Positions 40,933 through 51,148 of a stretch of 64,000 nucleotides of DNA are shown here, piece by piece. The first letter of the stretch is position 1, and the number at the start of each line of letters is the position of its first letter. Position numbers and translations under genes: made by a program. The notes beneath the pieces were generated by a model. That model did no database searches. It saw only the letters and a list, made by a program, of their open reading frames with translations, and was not told the DNA's origin. The DNA comes from Scilla litardierei. Taxonomy: Eukaryota; Streptophyta; Magnoliopsida; Asparagales; Asparagaceae. The DNA lies in NCBI GenBank assembly GCA_030789695.1, contig JAULAV010003273.1:1-64000 (forward strand). The letters are read 5' to 3'.

Positions 40933-42206
40933 TGATTTGGGTTGAATATTGCATATTTAACCCCCTATTTAACCCTATTTTGTGCTTATATGATGCTTAA
41001 TTGGTCTCTAATATGTTCGTATTTTATATACCATCATTTATTAGAGAAATCACCTCATTTGAGCACAAAAAAGCAATAAACTGAGTATTTCTGCACTTTA
41101 TATATTTTTCATAGCTTGGTCTCGATCTCACAATTCCAACGATTATTTATTTGTATTTTTCTGAGATCTGTGCTAATTACTGTGTATTTTTGAATGAAGA
41201 ATACCAATTAAATGGAGAAATACGCTTTAAAATGATAAATACGGTCGAACACCAATCAGATGCTGCCACATGGCGTCCATCCGTCGCTTCCCGCCGTATC
41301 CAATAGCCCAGAGAAGCGGTCGACGCGGAAATGTGATAGCCGCTAGATATCGATCTCACGGCGCAAATCACTTTGATTCGAATTTCAAATACGGGGCTAC
41401 GTGGCGAATTTTCGACAGTTCGATCGCGATCGAACGGCGGCGAGCGACCCAGGCGATCGAAAGCAAAGGCAGGCAATTTGCATAAGCCGCAGGGCGACGT
41501 GGCAGCATCCAACCCGTTCAACGATAGATCCGACGGCCAACAACAGTCGTAGTACATGCAAAGCGACAAATTGAGGGGGCGACGTGGAGTTATAAAGACG
41601 GTTGTTGGCCGTCGAATCTATTGTTGAATGGGTCGGATGCTGCCACATCGCCCTGTGGCTTATGCAAATCGCCCGCCTTCGCTTTCGATCGCCTGGGTCG
41701 CTCGCCGCCGTTCGATCGCGATCGAACTATCGAAAATTTGCCAAGTAGCCCCGTATTTGAAATTCGAATCAAAGTGATTTGCACCATGAGATCGATATCT
41801 AGCTGCTATCACATTTTCGCGTCGACCACTTCACTGGGCTGTTGGATACGGTGGGAAGCGACGGATGGATGCCACGTGGCAGCATCTGATTGGTGTTCGT
41901 CCGTATTTATCGTTTTTAAGCGTATTTCTCCATTTAATTGGTATTCTGCATTCAAAAATACACATTAATTAGCACAGATCTCAGAAAAATACAAATAAAT
42001 AATCGTTGGAATTGTGAGATCGAGATATGAAAAATATATAAAGTGCAGAAATACTCAGTTTATTGCTGCTTTGTGATCAAATGAGGTGATTTCTCTAATA
42101 AATGATGGTATATAAAATACGAACGTATTAGAGACCAATTAAGCATCATATAAGCACAAAATAGGGTTAAATAGGGGGTTAAATATGCAATATTCAACCC
42201 GAATCA
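40933..42206. repeat. Snap-back LTR palindrome at the right end of element C
   Basis: The direct arm 40933 to about 41545 copies the start of the LTR. A spacer of about 56 bp follows (to about 41601), continuing LTR sequence up to GACGGTTG. An inverted arm 41602-42206 is the reverse complement of the same LTR start. The turn-around has a 4-bp microhomology GTTG. The inverted arm ends exactly at the LTR terminus and is followed by the TSD. Confidence 0.92.
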
Positions 42207-42211
42207 CCCAT

Positions 42212-43386
42212 GGGCCCGATATTCCAGTTGATGCCCAAGATGATACGCTAGGTCGACCCGGGTTCAGACGGTGGGCATTCCCATATCCATTAACACCGAC
42301 CGACTCCGGGAGCACTAAGCTCGCAATGATTACTCCCAACATTTCTTCCTGCCGTTCCCATGCGCTAGGATTCAATGTCTACGCTTGGGGTGTGAGCTGT
42401 GGTTAGGGGATCAAACACCAGTTTTATTTCCCCTTGGCCTGTTAGTCAGAGGCGGTCTTTCTCCTGCCAATGACAATAAAACTCCCCGCGTAACCATCTA
42501 AATTCGTAAATCCTATCGAAACCATAATCCTATGGTCGTTCTAGGGAGAACCCACGAAGGAGCTTCCACCAAAATCCCAAATTGGGTAACTACTCACGAT
42601 TCATAGCAAAAACAGCAACACAACAAAATTTGGCCATCGGAATCAAAATCAGGCAATAGAAATACGAAGCAAATAGTATTAAGAACAAAATATCAAAGTT
42701 ACAGAGCAATCAGAACACTTACAAGACAAAATAAATTCCGAGCCGTGAAAAAATCCCAAAAAGACAGAAAAATAACAGGGGTTCTCGTTTGGGGAAAAAC
42801 TTAGGGCTATTTATTGAAAACATGGCCACCCGATTAGGTGAAGCATCACCTGATCGGGTGAGCTGACAGTCGACTCGGCCTTCAGTTCTTCAGATACATC
42901 ACCCGATCGGTTGAAGCGATTGTGTGAGTCACCGGGTCATTAGATGGAAAATTGGCTACAGATGAACCGATCGGGTGAGATGTCACACGATCGGTTGGAA
43001 TTCAGCTCCAAAAACAGAGAACTCTGTCGGTTTCACCCGATCGCTGAACCGATCGGGTGAGCTATTCTCTTCTGATGCTTCTCTCCGGGTCGGATACCGT
43101 GCACCAACCGATCGGGTGGTTCTGTCCACCCGATTAGTTGAGAGCTGAAACATGGTATTCTTCGACGTTTGGCCCTCGGGATCACGCGTGACACATCCCG
43201 TTGCTCCGGGGACTCATGATATCTTTTTTATATGTCCCCAACACTGTCATTCTCCTGCATTGGCACAAAAACACAAAGAAGTGAAAGAAAACTAAAAATC
43301 ACAAGAGAATGGGTACGGAACGACGGAAAACAACGGAAAATCACTAAGAAGACGTGCGTGAATATATAAAATATAAACACACGTCA
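42212..43386 (-). repeat. 3' LTR of element B, inner segment, with word array
   Basis: This resumes the LTR after element C and ends ...ACACGTCA at 43386. The palindromic word array lies at about 42826-43142, next to a decayed TATA (CTATTTATT, about 42809-42817). On the minus strand the purine tract AGCTTGAGGGATT precedes the LTR. Confidence 0.92.
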
Positions 43387-44692
43387 AATCCCTCAAGCTG
43401 AACCCTTCCTCGTCCTCGAGGAAGACGAGTGAGAGTAGGAGCTCGGAGGTAAAAATAGAGAGAAGAAACAGAAAGGAAGAAAACAAAATCCTAGATCGCC
43501 CGTCAGAGCCAACAAAATCAATCACGCCTCACTAAGCAAGCATGCGATACAACACATCACTAAACCAAGGAATATGAGTCCATACAAGTGTCGTAGGCCC
43601 ACGCGGTGAAGCAAGAGTGAGTGTGGTCGTGAGTTAGCAGATGGTGTTACTATCTAAATTGTGCAATAAAGCTCCATATACATATACCCAAGGAATGACC
43701 CAAATATCAATTCAATTCGAATTAGCGGTGAATAATAGCTCAAGTATGCATGAGAATAGTATAAGACTTGAAGCGTATCATGTGTCGGGGACTTTCCTGC
43801 TAGGGACTAGAAGATCACCACACTATTGCCTAGATAATCGCTAGAAAATTCCTATGCCAAGTGTGTTTGAAAACGAAGGAGGTTGAGAAGGTGTGGAGTA
43901 GATCACTCGGTGCAAATTCTCGCCTTCCCTTTATTCACGGTGGATAGGAATAATATTCACAACAGAAATTTTTTAGGTTTTGGGTTTTTGTATTTTTTAG
44001 ATTTTTGGCTATACATTCTTTTCTTTTCTTTTCTGGATTTTTCTTCTCTCCCTTTTTTCTTTTGGATTTTTGGATTTTGGTCTATACATTTGTGTACTCT
44101 CCCAAGTGGAAGAACGGTACACGACGAGGGGATTTGCACCAAGTAAAACAAAAAAGAAATAGAATTCAAAACAGTTGGGCAAAAGAAAATTTTTCTCGCA
44201 AATCAGAGCGTAAGCAAAATGGGTTATCCTAGTCCTATTGGTAGAGTCCCGACACATGCAAATTGAAGCATACTATATGTATATGTATATTATGCATAGA
44301 GAAGCAGACCGTAGAGGCAAAATACCGCATATTCGAAATTGAAGCATGATAGTCTAAGGGTCAACCAAGGACAAGTACATAAATCAAAATCACAAAGTAG
44401 AAGCATGCCAACTAGCTAGTCACGACAAGCAACTCACACAAAATCAAAGTGAACCCATGAAGCATGAAATACAATAGGACTCGGTTTCCTAGGGTTAGTG
44501 AAAGTGATTATCGTAGCTAAGCTAACTGTGTGTGGTTCCGTGGCAATTCATCACGTGGGGTCATCTCTAAGAGAGGTGGAGAAAGGGGTGGAGATGGTGG
44601 ATGGATGGGTGCGGTGGTGGTGTGAACGATGGGTGGAGTGTCGGTGATAATGGTAAGTGGGAGGGATACGGAGGTCAATGAAGTAGGTGTGG
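43387..44692 (-). other. Element B 3' untranslated region
   Basis: This is collinear with about 31000-32800 of element A: the purine tract, a CCTCGAGGACGAGGAAG segment, the A/T-rich runs at 43960-44110, and the conserved TACACGACGAGGGGATTTGCA segment near 44118. No coding capacity is supported. Confidence 0.7.
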
Positions 44693-47440
44693 TGTAACGG
44701 CCGCTTTCCGACCGTTCGTATTTCCTGCATGCACATGCTTTATCGTGCACGTATTCTATTTGGTTATTTCTGAGCTCCGGCATATGCGATGCGGTATGCC
44801 ATTGCGATCGTTTCGGGGTGTTGGATTTTATTGTAATTTTTGAGAACGTATTTTCACGGCTTGTTTTCTCGCGGAACGACTTTGAATGATAGGGGCGTTT
44901 TAGTCATTTGACTCGAAACACCGTTTCCAATTTTACGTAAATTCTTGGTAGGTGTTACGCACGATCGGGCTCCGTAGATCTGTGCGTCTCGTCTCCACGA
45001 TCGCCCCGGTATTTTCGAATCATTTTTCCGACGCCCGGTTTGAGAGTTATCGTCCGGATAAATCTGGACCGTTGATTTGCCCTGATCAATTTTCGAAATT
45101 CAAATCGATTAGCCAAATCTGGCTATATCCCAAATTATTTGCACAGAATCTTTCCTAAACTGCCTACTCTATTGACTCCTAGACTTTCCCCAAATTGTAC
45201 TCCCTATATCTCTCTATCTCTCCACATTTAACCCAAAACCCACTAGTTAAATATCAAACCCTAATATTATTTAAAAAAACCCCTAAGTCATTACTTCCTC
45301 TCCACGTGCAACCTAGGTTTAGTTTTGTTGCAGCCGCCATGCGTTGAAAAGCCCCCGAACATCCCCCTCTCCCTACCTCTCTCTCTCGCACCTCTCTCCC
45401 TCCCGTGACTTAGTCACCACCCACGCCGGCGCCGGACCCCGCTAACCTCACCGGACACTGCACACACCGCCCCTCGACCTGCTCTCACCGCCGGCAAGGC
45501 AGTCCTTGGGCTGCCTTTGTGTGCACGCTGCAGCAACGAGCCGTTGCGTTCTTTCCGCCGTCGCCGGCCATCCCCGGCGCCGACTTCTCACGGCAGACCC
45601 TCACCACCGACCTGCCGACGCTCCGGAGTCGCCCTGGCCACCAGCAGCTACCGACACCGACGCCGCCTGACATGGAAATAGCGGCAGTAGGTGCCGCCTG
45701 CTTTTCTGATGCTGCCGGCCAGTTCTTGCACTGCCCAGCCTCGTTGATCACCGGAGAGCCTCCGCAAGCCGCCGTCGACACCCCCTAGCACCGCCCGACG
45801 TCCATTGATCGCCGGAGGAGCATCCAACCACCGAAAAAATGCTTCTGTGGTTTTTCTTCATAGCTGCAAGCGGCAGCAGTTGCTGTTTCTATTTCCAGTG
45901 ACGCGCCGCCGTAGGCACAGTCCCCACGGCCTCAAGTCACGGCCTAGCCCTCCCCGAGGTGCCGCACCACCATCAACGCGTCACTGTCCTCGTCGCTTCA
46001 CCCGCAGCGCACCCTAGGAGTAGGAGAAGCTAAAAAGGTTAACTTGCCTCTTTACAATTGTTGGGTTAACTTGCCTCTCTACAATTGTAGTGTTAGCTTG
46101 CTGTTATTACAATTGTTAGGTTAGGGTTAATCTATTAGAGTTACTGTTTTATCATGTTAATGAGAATCAGATGTTAGTTAATCCCTAGTTGCTTGTTTAA
46201 TTAGAATGTTAATACACACGTATACGGTAGTAAATGTGTAAACCGTGTTTTGTTAAATTAGCTAGTCGCATGATGTTAATTATTATAAGAGCAAGGACAG
46301 TCAGTAGCTTATTTTAATCTTAAGTCTGTACTATTTGTTTGCACAAGTCAGTGGACCTATATGTTAGTCTTAATATCCTTATAGCAGTACTTCCCAACCC
46401 CTTTATATTATAATCCATATTATAATATCATTACCAAATAGGTCTTTGTATGGCGGTGATGTTAATATATATAACTTAGCTTAATGTTAATAATGTGAGT
46501 TAGATGTAGTAACGTAACCATTTGTAATGTTTGCTAGTAACATATATGTTAGTTAATAATTTTAAGTGTTATTATGTTAGTAGTTAAATCAGCACCTTAG
46601 TTTCTTCAATGTCTATAAGTTTTGGTGAGTAAAAAAATTATATAATAGGAAATTTAGTATTAGTTCATTGGTTGAATTACATTAATTTGATCTTCTGACG
46701 CAGAGACAGCCACGCTTTCCGTTCGACCATGTGAACACTAAGGAAGTGACGAGACGTTCTGAAATTGGTGTCGCGACGTGATCCGTTACCGTTTCCAGAC
46801 CCGACGTTGGATCCACGCACGATCGTCATACAGGTTGGTTCCCCCTAACTTGTAGCACAACACACACCGTAGCGAAACCGAAAACCTAACTAAAACTGGA
46901 CAACAATAATTAAATTTACTCCGCACCAGTAAAACGCTGCTCACTGTGTAAATCGACCATCGGAAAACTTTCTGTGCATATATGGTAATGGTCGATCTAG
47001 GCTGATAAAACATCAAACCGTGACTCTGACGATTAGGGTAGCCCCGATAACCTAGAAACGAACCTAAATAGGATTTATTGAAAACGAGGCCTGACACCGT
47101 CGATGTGCCACTGTTTCAGACGGACTACCGCGGACGCGACGCTTGGACGAGACGCCCCGGGTGGACGACACACTCGCCATCGCAGGCAAGTGTATCCCAC
47201 TTTCACTTTTGGCCGTGCTTAGGCCTTTGTTGGTTAGAATTGTTAATTGTGAACAAAAAGAACCGGATGTGAAATGATAGCGTCCGGGACGACTCTTGAC
47301 GGTTCAGACTTGACGACGAAGTCTGAGCATGACAACAACAATTTTTGATACTGTAGGGCTATCATGTGTGTGCGTGTGTGTGGACACCCTAGAATAACCC
47401 TTCCTGTCTTGTCACGTCCCGTCCCGTCTTACACAGCCCG

Positions 47441-47605
47441 CTGGGCAATAGGGCACTCTCCGAGTGATCCCTTGTACTGATTCACAGCATGCGGGCAATA
47501 GGGCACTCTCCAAGCTAGAGAGAGTGATCCCTTGTACTGATACTCAGCCTGCGGGCAATAGGGCACTCGCCAAGCTAGAGCAAGTGATCCCTTGTACTGG
47601 TTTCT
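47441..47605. repeat. ~60-bp tandem repeat in the solo LTR
   Basis: Three units carry GGGCAATAGGGCACTC-CC, AAGCTAGAG and AGTGATCCCTTGTACTG (starting about 47441, 47491 and 47552). The first lacks the AAGCTAGAG part. The module GGGCACTC...GAGTGATCCC can form short stems. Confidence 0.8.
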
Positions 47606-48007
47606 TATCTTGTCTTCCTTGGGGTTTGGGGTTGGGTTGAGCGTGCGCACGGCAAGAGGGTCTGATCCCCTCGAACCGTAAGGCGTGAACCCTTTCGTGT
47701 CTCACTTGTCTTGTCTCGTCTTGTCCCGTCACGTCCCGACTTGTCTTGAAACCTGTAGGTTAGTCCCGTAGTTGGTATCACACGCTACGACTACTACCTG
47801 TCCCGTTTTAATTTCCTGCTGCGTTACTTCCTGTTGTGTTACTCTGTTATAACCACAGCATGCTAATTAACCAGTAAACTGTTGTGTAATAGAACCTCAG
47901 CATGCTAATCAACCAGTAAACCGTTGTTTAAAGTTCAGTGCACTTGCAGTAGAGTCTAACCCTTTTTGTAGACTTTACCTGACGTACAGTTCCTTTCTTT
48001 TGGGGTG

Positions 48008-48187
48008 ATGTACGTCAGGTTCTTAGCCAGAGTTCGTGGACGAGGCAGACTCACTGGAGTACGAGGAGCCGAGGACGCCGACCCAGAGTACGTGCCTGAC
48101 GAGGACCAGACTCGAGGACTTTTCAGTCGTCACCCTTCTGAGGTTACTACTTTAGTTTGCTCATTCGGTAGTTGTTGCCATGCTTAG
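48008..48187 (+). CDS. Short acidic ORF in the solo LTR
   Basis: The ATG at 48008 opens 59 codons: an arginine/glycine-rich start (MYVRFLARVRGRGRL) followed by the acidic GAEDADPEYVPDEDQ. The second chromovirus-like LTR has a comparable acidic ORF at 63736-63843 (DPEPEYIVEDE). The shared D-P-E-Y/P-E-P-E-Y core argues that it is more than chance, but expression and function are unknown. Confidence 0.4.
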   Translation: MYVRFLARVRGRGRLTGVRGAEDADPEYVPDEDQTRGLFSRHPSEVTTLVCSFGSCCHA

Positions 48188-48429
48188 GCTCCTTTTTTAG
48201 ATTTTGTACTCGCTGGATATTATACCTCTTATTGTTAATGAATGCAAATTTATTTTTGTACTTCCTAATGTTTCGAACCTTATTAAATGCAAGAACCTGA
48301 AAATTTTCTTAAAAAAATGGTACCCCTACCGACGCTTATTGGGTCAGAGCTTCTTAGCTCTGGCCTAAGCGGGCCTTAGTCACGCTTCGCCTCCGTCGTT
48401 TTGGGAAGCGGGGCGTGACAGGTGGGAAG

Positions 48430-50101
48430 TGATCTCGAGCGCACCGGTAATTTCTTACGACGAGTGTATGCGGTGATGGAAGTGGAGGGTGGCGAAGGTG
48501 GTGGGTCAGAAATAGTGTGTGGATATGTAATGGCGGGAATGGAAGCGATAGTGGCGGGAGGTGATGATCTTCGAGGAGGCGAAGGAGGTGGTGATGGTGC
48601 GAGAGTAGGTGGAGGAGGACCATAGATGTGTGTAAGGATGCGGAGAATGGCGGCCACGTTTCACTCGAGTGCGAGGAAACGTGGGTGTGAAAAGAAAGAA
48701 GTGGATGGGTCCGAGGAGGTAGAGGTAGATGCACCAACGCACAGAGAAGCTAACTCAGTCTCTAGAGCGAGGCGAGTGGAGGTGGTCCGACAAACAGCAG
48801 AAGAGGTGCCAACGATAGTGGTCGTACCGACACTGGGGGCAAGTCCTAAGAGGGCCGTAGTGAGTGACTCGGAAGAAACATCGGCATAAGCCGGGGTGGC
48901 GCCACTAGGTCCAGCCCCGGGGTCTCCTCTGAACGCAGGGATATCCTGCTCACCTAAGTGGGCGGTAGGGGACGGTGGTCGTGGTGCGTCAGGGAGTGGG
49001 AACTAAGGATGTAACCCCTTACAAACTCTGGGTCAGGAGGAAACGGCCAATCTGCCTCAAGATGGATAGACATGCGGCAAGGATTGGGCAGAATGGTATA
49101 AGGAGTAGGGGTGGCCATAGTAGAAAGAAAACCGACCATCGCCTCGAGGCTTGATCATGTGGGTGTGCAGGACATCAAGATCTTGATATGTGGATCATGC
49201 GGTATGTGGCAAGTCGCGAGGGATAACGACGCCGAACGGGGGGTGTAAGGCAATGAGGGTAATGAGGCACCCACAGCAATATTTGCCCTTGTCTGTGTGG
49301 CTAATATTAAGGAGTTTTTGAATTATCCATGCACCGTCGTTAATAGGTATGCACAGGGCCTCAAAAGCGATCCCGTCAACACCAAGAATGAAATCAAAAG
49401 TCATAGCCCAAAGAATGAAAAGGTCAGGGATGGTCACGGTCCTGGACTCATCCCAGGGGAAGAAAGTGCTCGATATGATTCGATGGGCTAGACGAAAGAC
49501 AGTGTGGATGATGGAGGAGGCCTTGGCCTTACCATGAGGATAATGATCATAAAGGGTGAGATGACCCCAAAAATAATCGACATTGAAGTCACGATGAAAA
49601 TCATTGGGAGGAATATCATCACCGAGAATGGGGAAACTGAAAATGTTGTTAATGGCGTTCACGTGGGTGCGGTAGTTTTGGTTTCGGAGGCGAAAAACTA
49701 TGAGTGACCCCCTCAGTTTTTAGAGTCGAGAGGAATTCGAGTGTGAGGGCGGGGTAAAATGGTGCATGGGAATTTAAGAAAGGTATCCATCCTAGGTTTG
49801 CAAATAAGGACTCGACACCGGAGAAAACTTCGAGATCGATCAGGGTTTGACTATGGGTAAACTTAGTGGATAAATGAGATCGTTGGTTGAGTCGATTATA
49901 AAAATCCTTATGCTCTAGACTCAAGAAACGGGTTCCCTACGGGCCCATTAGCGAGTCCACCACGGGAATGACAGGTTGGGATGGAGGTCAGGTAGGAGTA
50001 GGAGGAGCACGTTCACGCGGTGGACGTGTGGATTTGTGTCTCTTGCGAGACGGCTCCTCTTCCTGCATGATTCACTTACCCTTATCTTTGTTTTTGTCCA
50101 T
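48430..50101 (-). pseudogene. Element B Athila ORF-1-like gene (env position), broken
   Basis: The ATG near 50101 (MDKNKDKGK) is followed by a basic segment PSRKRHKSTRPPRERAPP with early stops. The conserved part is in two overlapping frames. 49924-49649 contains EHKDFYNRL, LIDLEVFSGVESLFANLGW and YPALTLEFLSTLK. 49662-49195 contains FWGHLTLYDHYPHGKAKASS, FRLAHRIISSTFFP, LFILWAMTFDFILGVDG and GCLITLIALH. This pattern fits the Arabidopsis retrotransposon ORF-1 (ATHILA) family. A proline/histidine-rich tail follows, cut near 48430 by the solo LTR. The gene lies downstream of an internal promoter-like module. Its product's function is unknown. Confidence 0.75.
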
Positions 50102-50460
50102 GATAGTGTGGTGATGCAATGTGAATGCAAGATTATATAAATGCACACAAACAACCGCAATAGAGAAAAATTATAATACTATTCCTTGCTCGCAACGAGT
50201 GTACCCAATAGTGAAGCGATTCCTTGCTCGCAAAGGACCCCATGCAGCGCACTGGAGAGATTTGTGAAGCCGTAGCACTTCGATCCAACAAGAGGTGATT
50301 TTCTCGAAATGGGGGAAGTTAAGGCTAGGGTTCGTGTTGATTTTGGGGATGAAGTGGGGTAGAGAGAGAGGATGTATGATGGGAGAGAGAGATGGAGGAA
50401 GTGGGGGAGTGAATCTAGGAGTAGTGGGAGAGAGAGATGACCGTTTGAGAGAGAGGGGAG

Positions 50461-50960
50461 ACGAAACGATCGGAGAAAGAGAAAGTTCGGGTGAAAGAAA
50501 TGAAATCGGGTGGGGTGGGGGGTTATTTATAGGGTTAGACGAAACGATCGAAGAAAGAGAAAGTTCGGGTGAAAGAAATGAAATCAGGTGGGGTGGGGGT
50601 TATTTATAGGGTTAGGCGAACCGATCGGGTGAGATTTCACCCGATCGGGTGGGTTAATTTTCCAAAATTCTTGTTGAAAGGCAGCTACAGGCGAACCGAT
50701 CGGGTGAGTTTTCATCTGATCGGTTGACTGCTTCACAAATTTTCCCGAGAGAACTGTAATTTTCACCCGGTCTGCCACCCGATCACAGCCTCTACCAACA
50801 AATCGGTTGGGTTTTCACCAAAATTCCCGAGTGCTCTGCTGTTTTCACCCGATCTGCCACCCGGTCGGCCGCTTTTGCCACCCGATCAGTTGGCTGATGT
50901 TCTGATACGGCCCATCTTTAGATACAGGCCACCCGATCGGTTGATACATGAATCGATCAG
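50461..50960 (-). promoter_or_regulatory. Internal promoter-like module of element B (word array plus duplicated TATA)
   Basis: Read on the minus strand, an array of AACCGATCGGGT-like words (about 50958-50621) runs into CCTATAAATAA at about 50608-50600. A 78-bp tandem duplication then repeats TATAAATAA (about 50531-50523) with CGAAC-TTTCTCTTTC-CGATCG. CT-rich leader sequence follows and the env-position ATG is about 400-500 bp downstream. The layout copies that of the LTR promoter. Confidence 0.65.
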
Positions 50961-51148
50961 GTGGAGGCTATTTCCTGTAAAAACACAAAATTCATCTAAG
51001 TCTCCCAATGATTATCCCCATAGCATTATTTAGTCACCAAAAATAAGAAAACTAATCCTATAGATAATGACGAAATTTTAGAACATGGGTTGCCGCCCAT
51101 GAAGCGTTGTTATTTAAAGTCGTTTGCTCGACTCCCGTTATATGATCT

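Larger units (their letters stand above)
36650..42206 (+). mobile_element. Gypsy-type element C, gag only, with snap-back LTR at right end
   Basis: A perfect TSD CCCAT (36645-36649, 42207-42211) brackets the insertion. The left end is a complete LTR (36650-38608) starting TGATTCGGG and ending GAGGCA. A primer site TGGCGCCGTTGCCGGGGA (38615-38632) and a short gag follow. The purine tract TAGTTGGGGGTG is at 40921-40932. The right end is not a normal LTR: the first ~670 bp of the LTR are followed by an inverted copy of its own beginning, so the element also ends with the reversed LTR start (...CAACCCGAATCA). No protease, RT or integrase is present. Confidence 0.92.
44693..48420 (+). mobile_element. 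Solo LTR of a chromovirus-like (Tekay/Del-type) gypsy element
   Basis: This 3728-bp unit starts TGTAACGGCC and ends GGGCGTGACA, with near-identical 5-bp flanks (TGTGG at 44688-44692, GGTGG at 48421-48425). No gag or pol is present. It shares with the LTR at 61753-64000 a GGCAAGTG...TTTTGGCC-TG-TTAGGCC block (about 47182-47226 against 62933-62982) and an acidic short ORF near its end. Very long LTRs are known in the Tekay/Del group of chromoviruses; assignment to that group is by inference. It interrupts the Athila ORF-1-like gene of element B. Confidence 0.7.

Noticed and set aside
45485..46017. GC-rich, proline-rich ORFs (98, 89 and 70 codons) as a host gene
   Set aside because: Overlapping frames on both strands inside the chromovirus-like LTR, low complexity, no recognisable domain.
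44684..48429. Mutator-type DNA transposon for 44693-48420
   Set aside because: The ends resemble inverted repeats (TGTAACGgCCGCTT and TGTCACGCCCCGCTT), but no 9-bp TSD is present. TG...CA ends, a 4-of-5 TSD and similarity to the LTR at 61753 favour a solo LTR.
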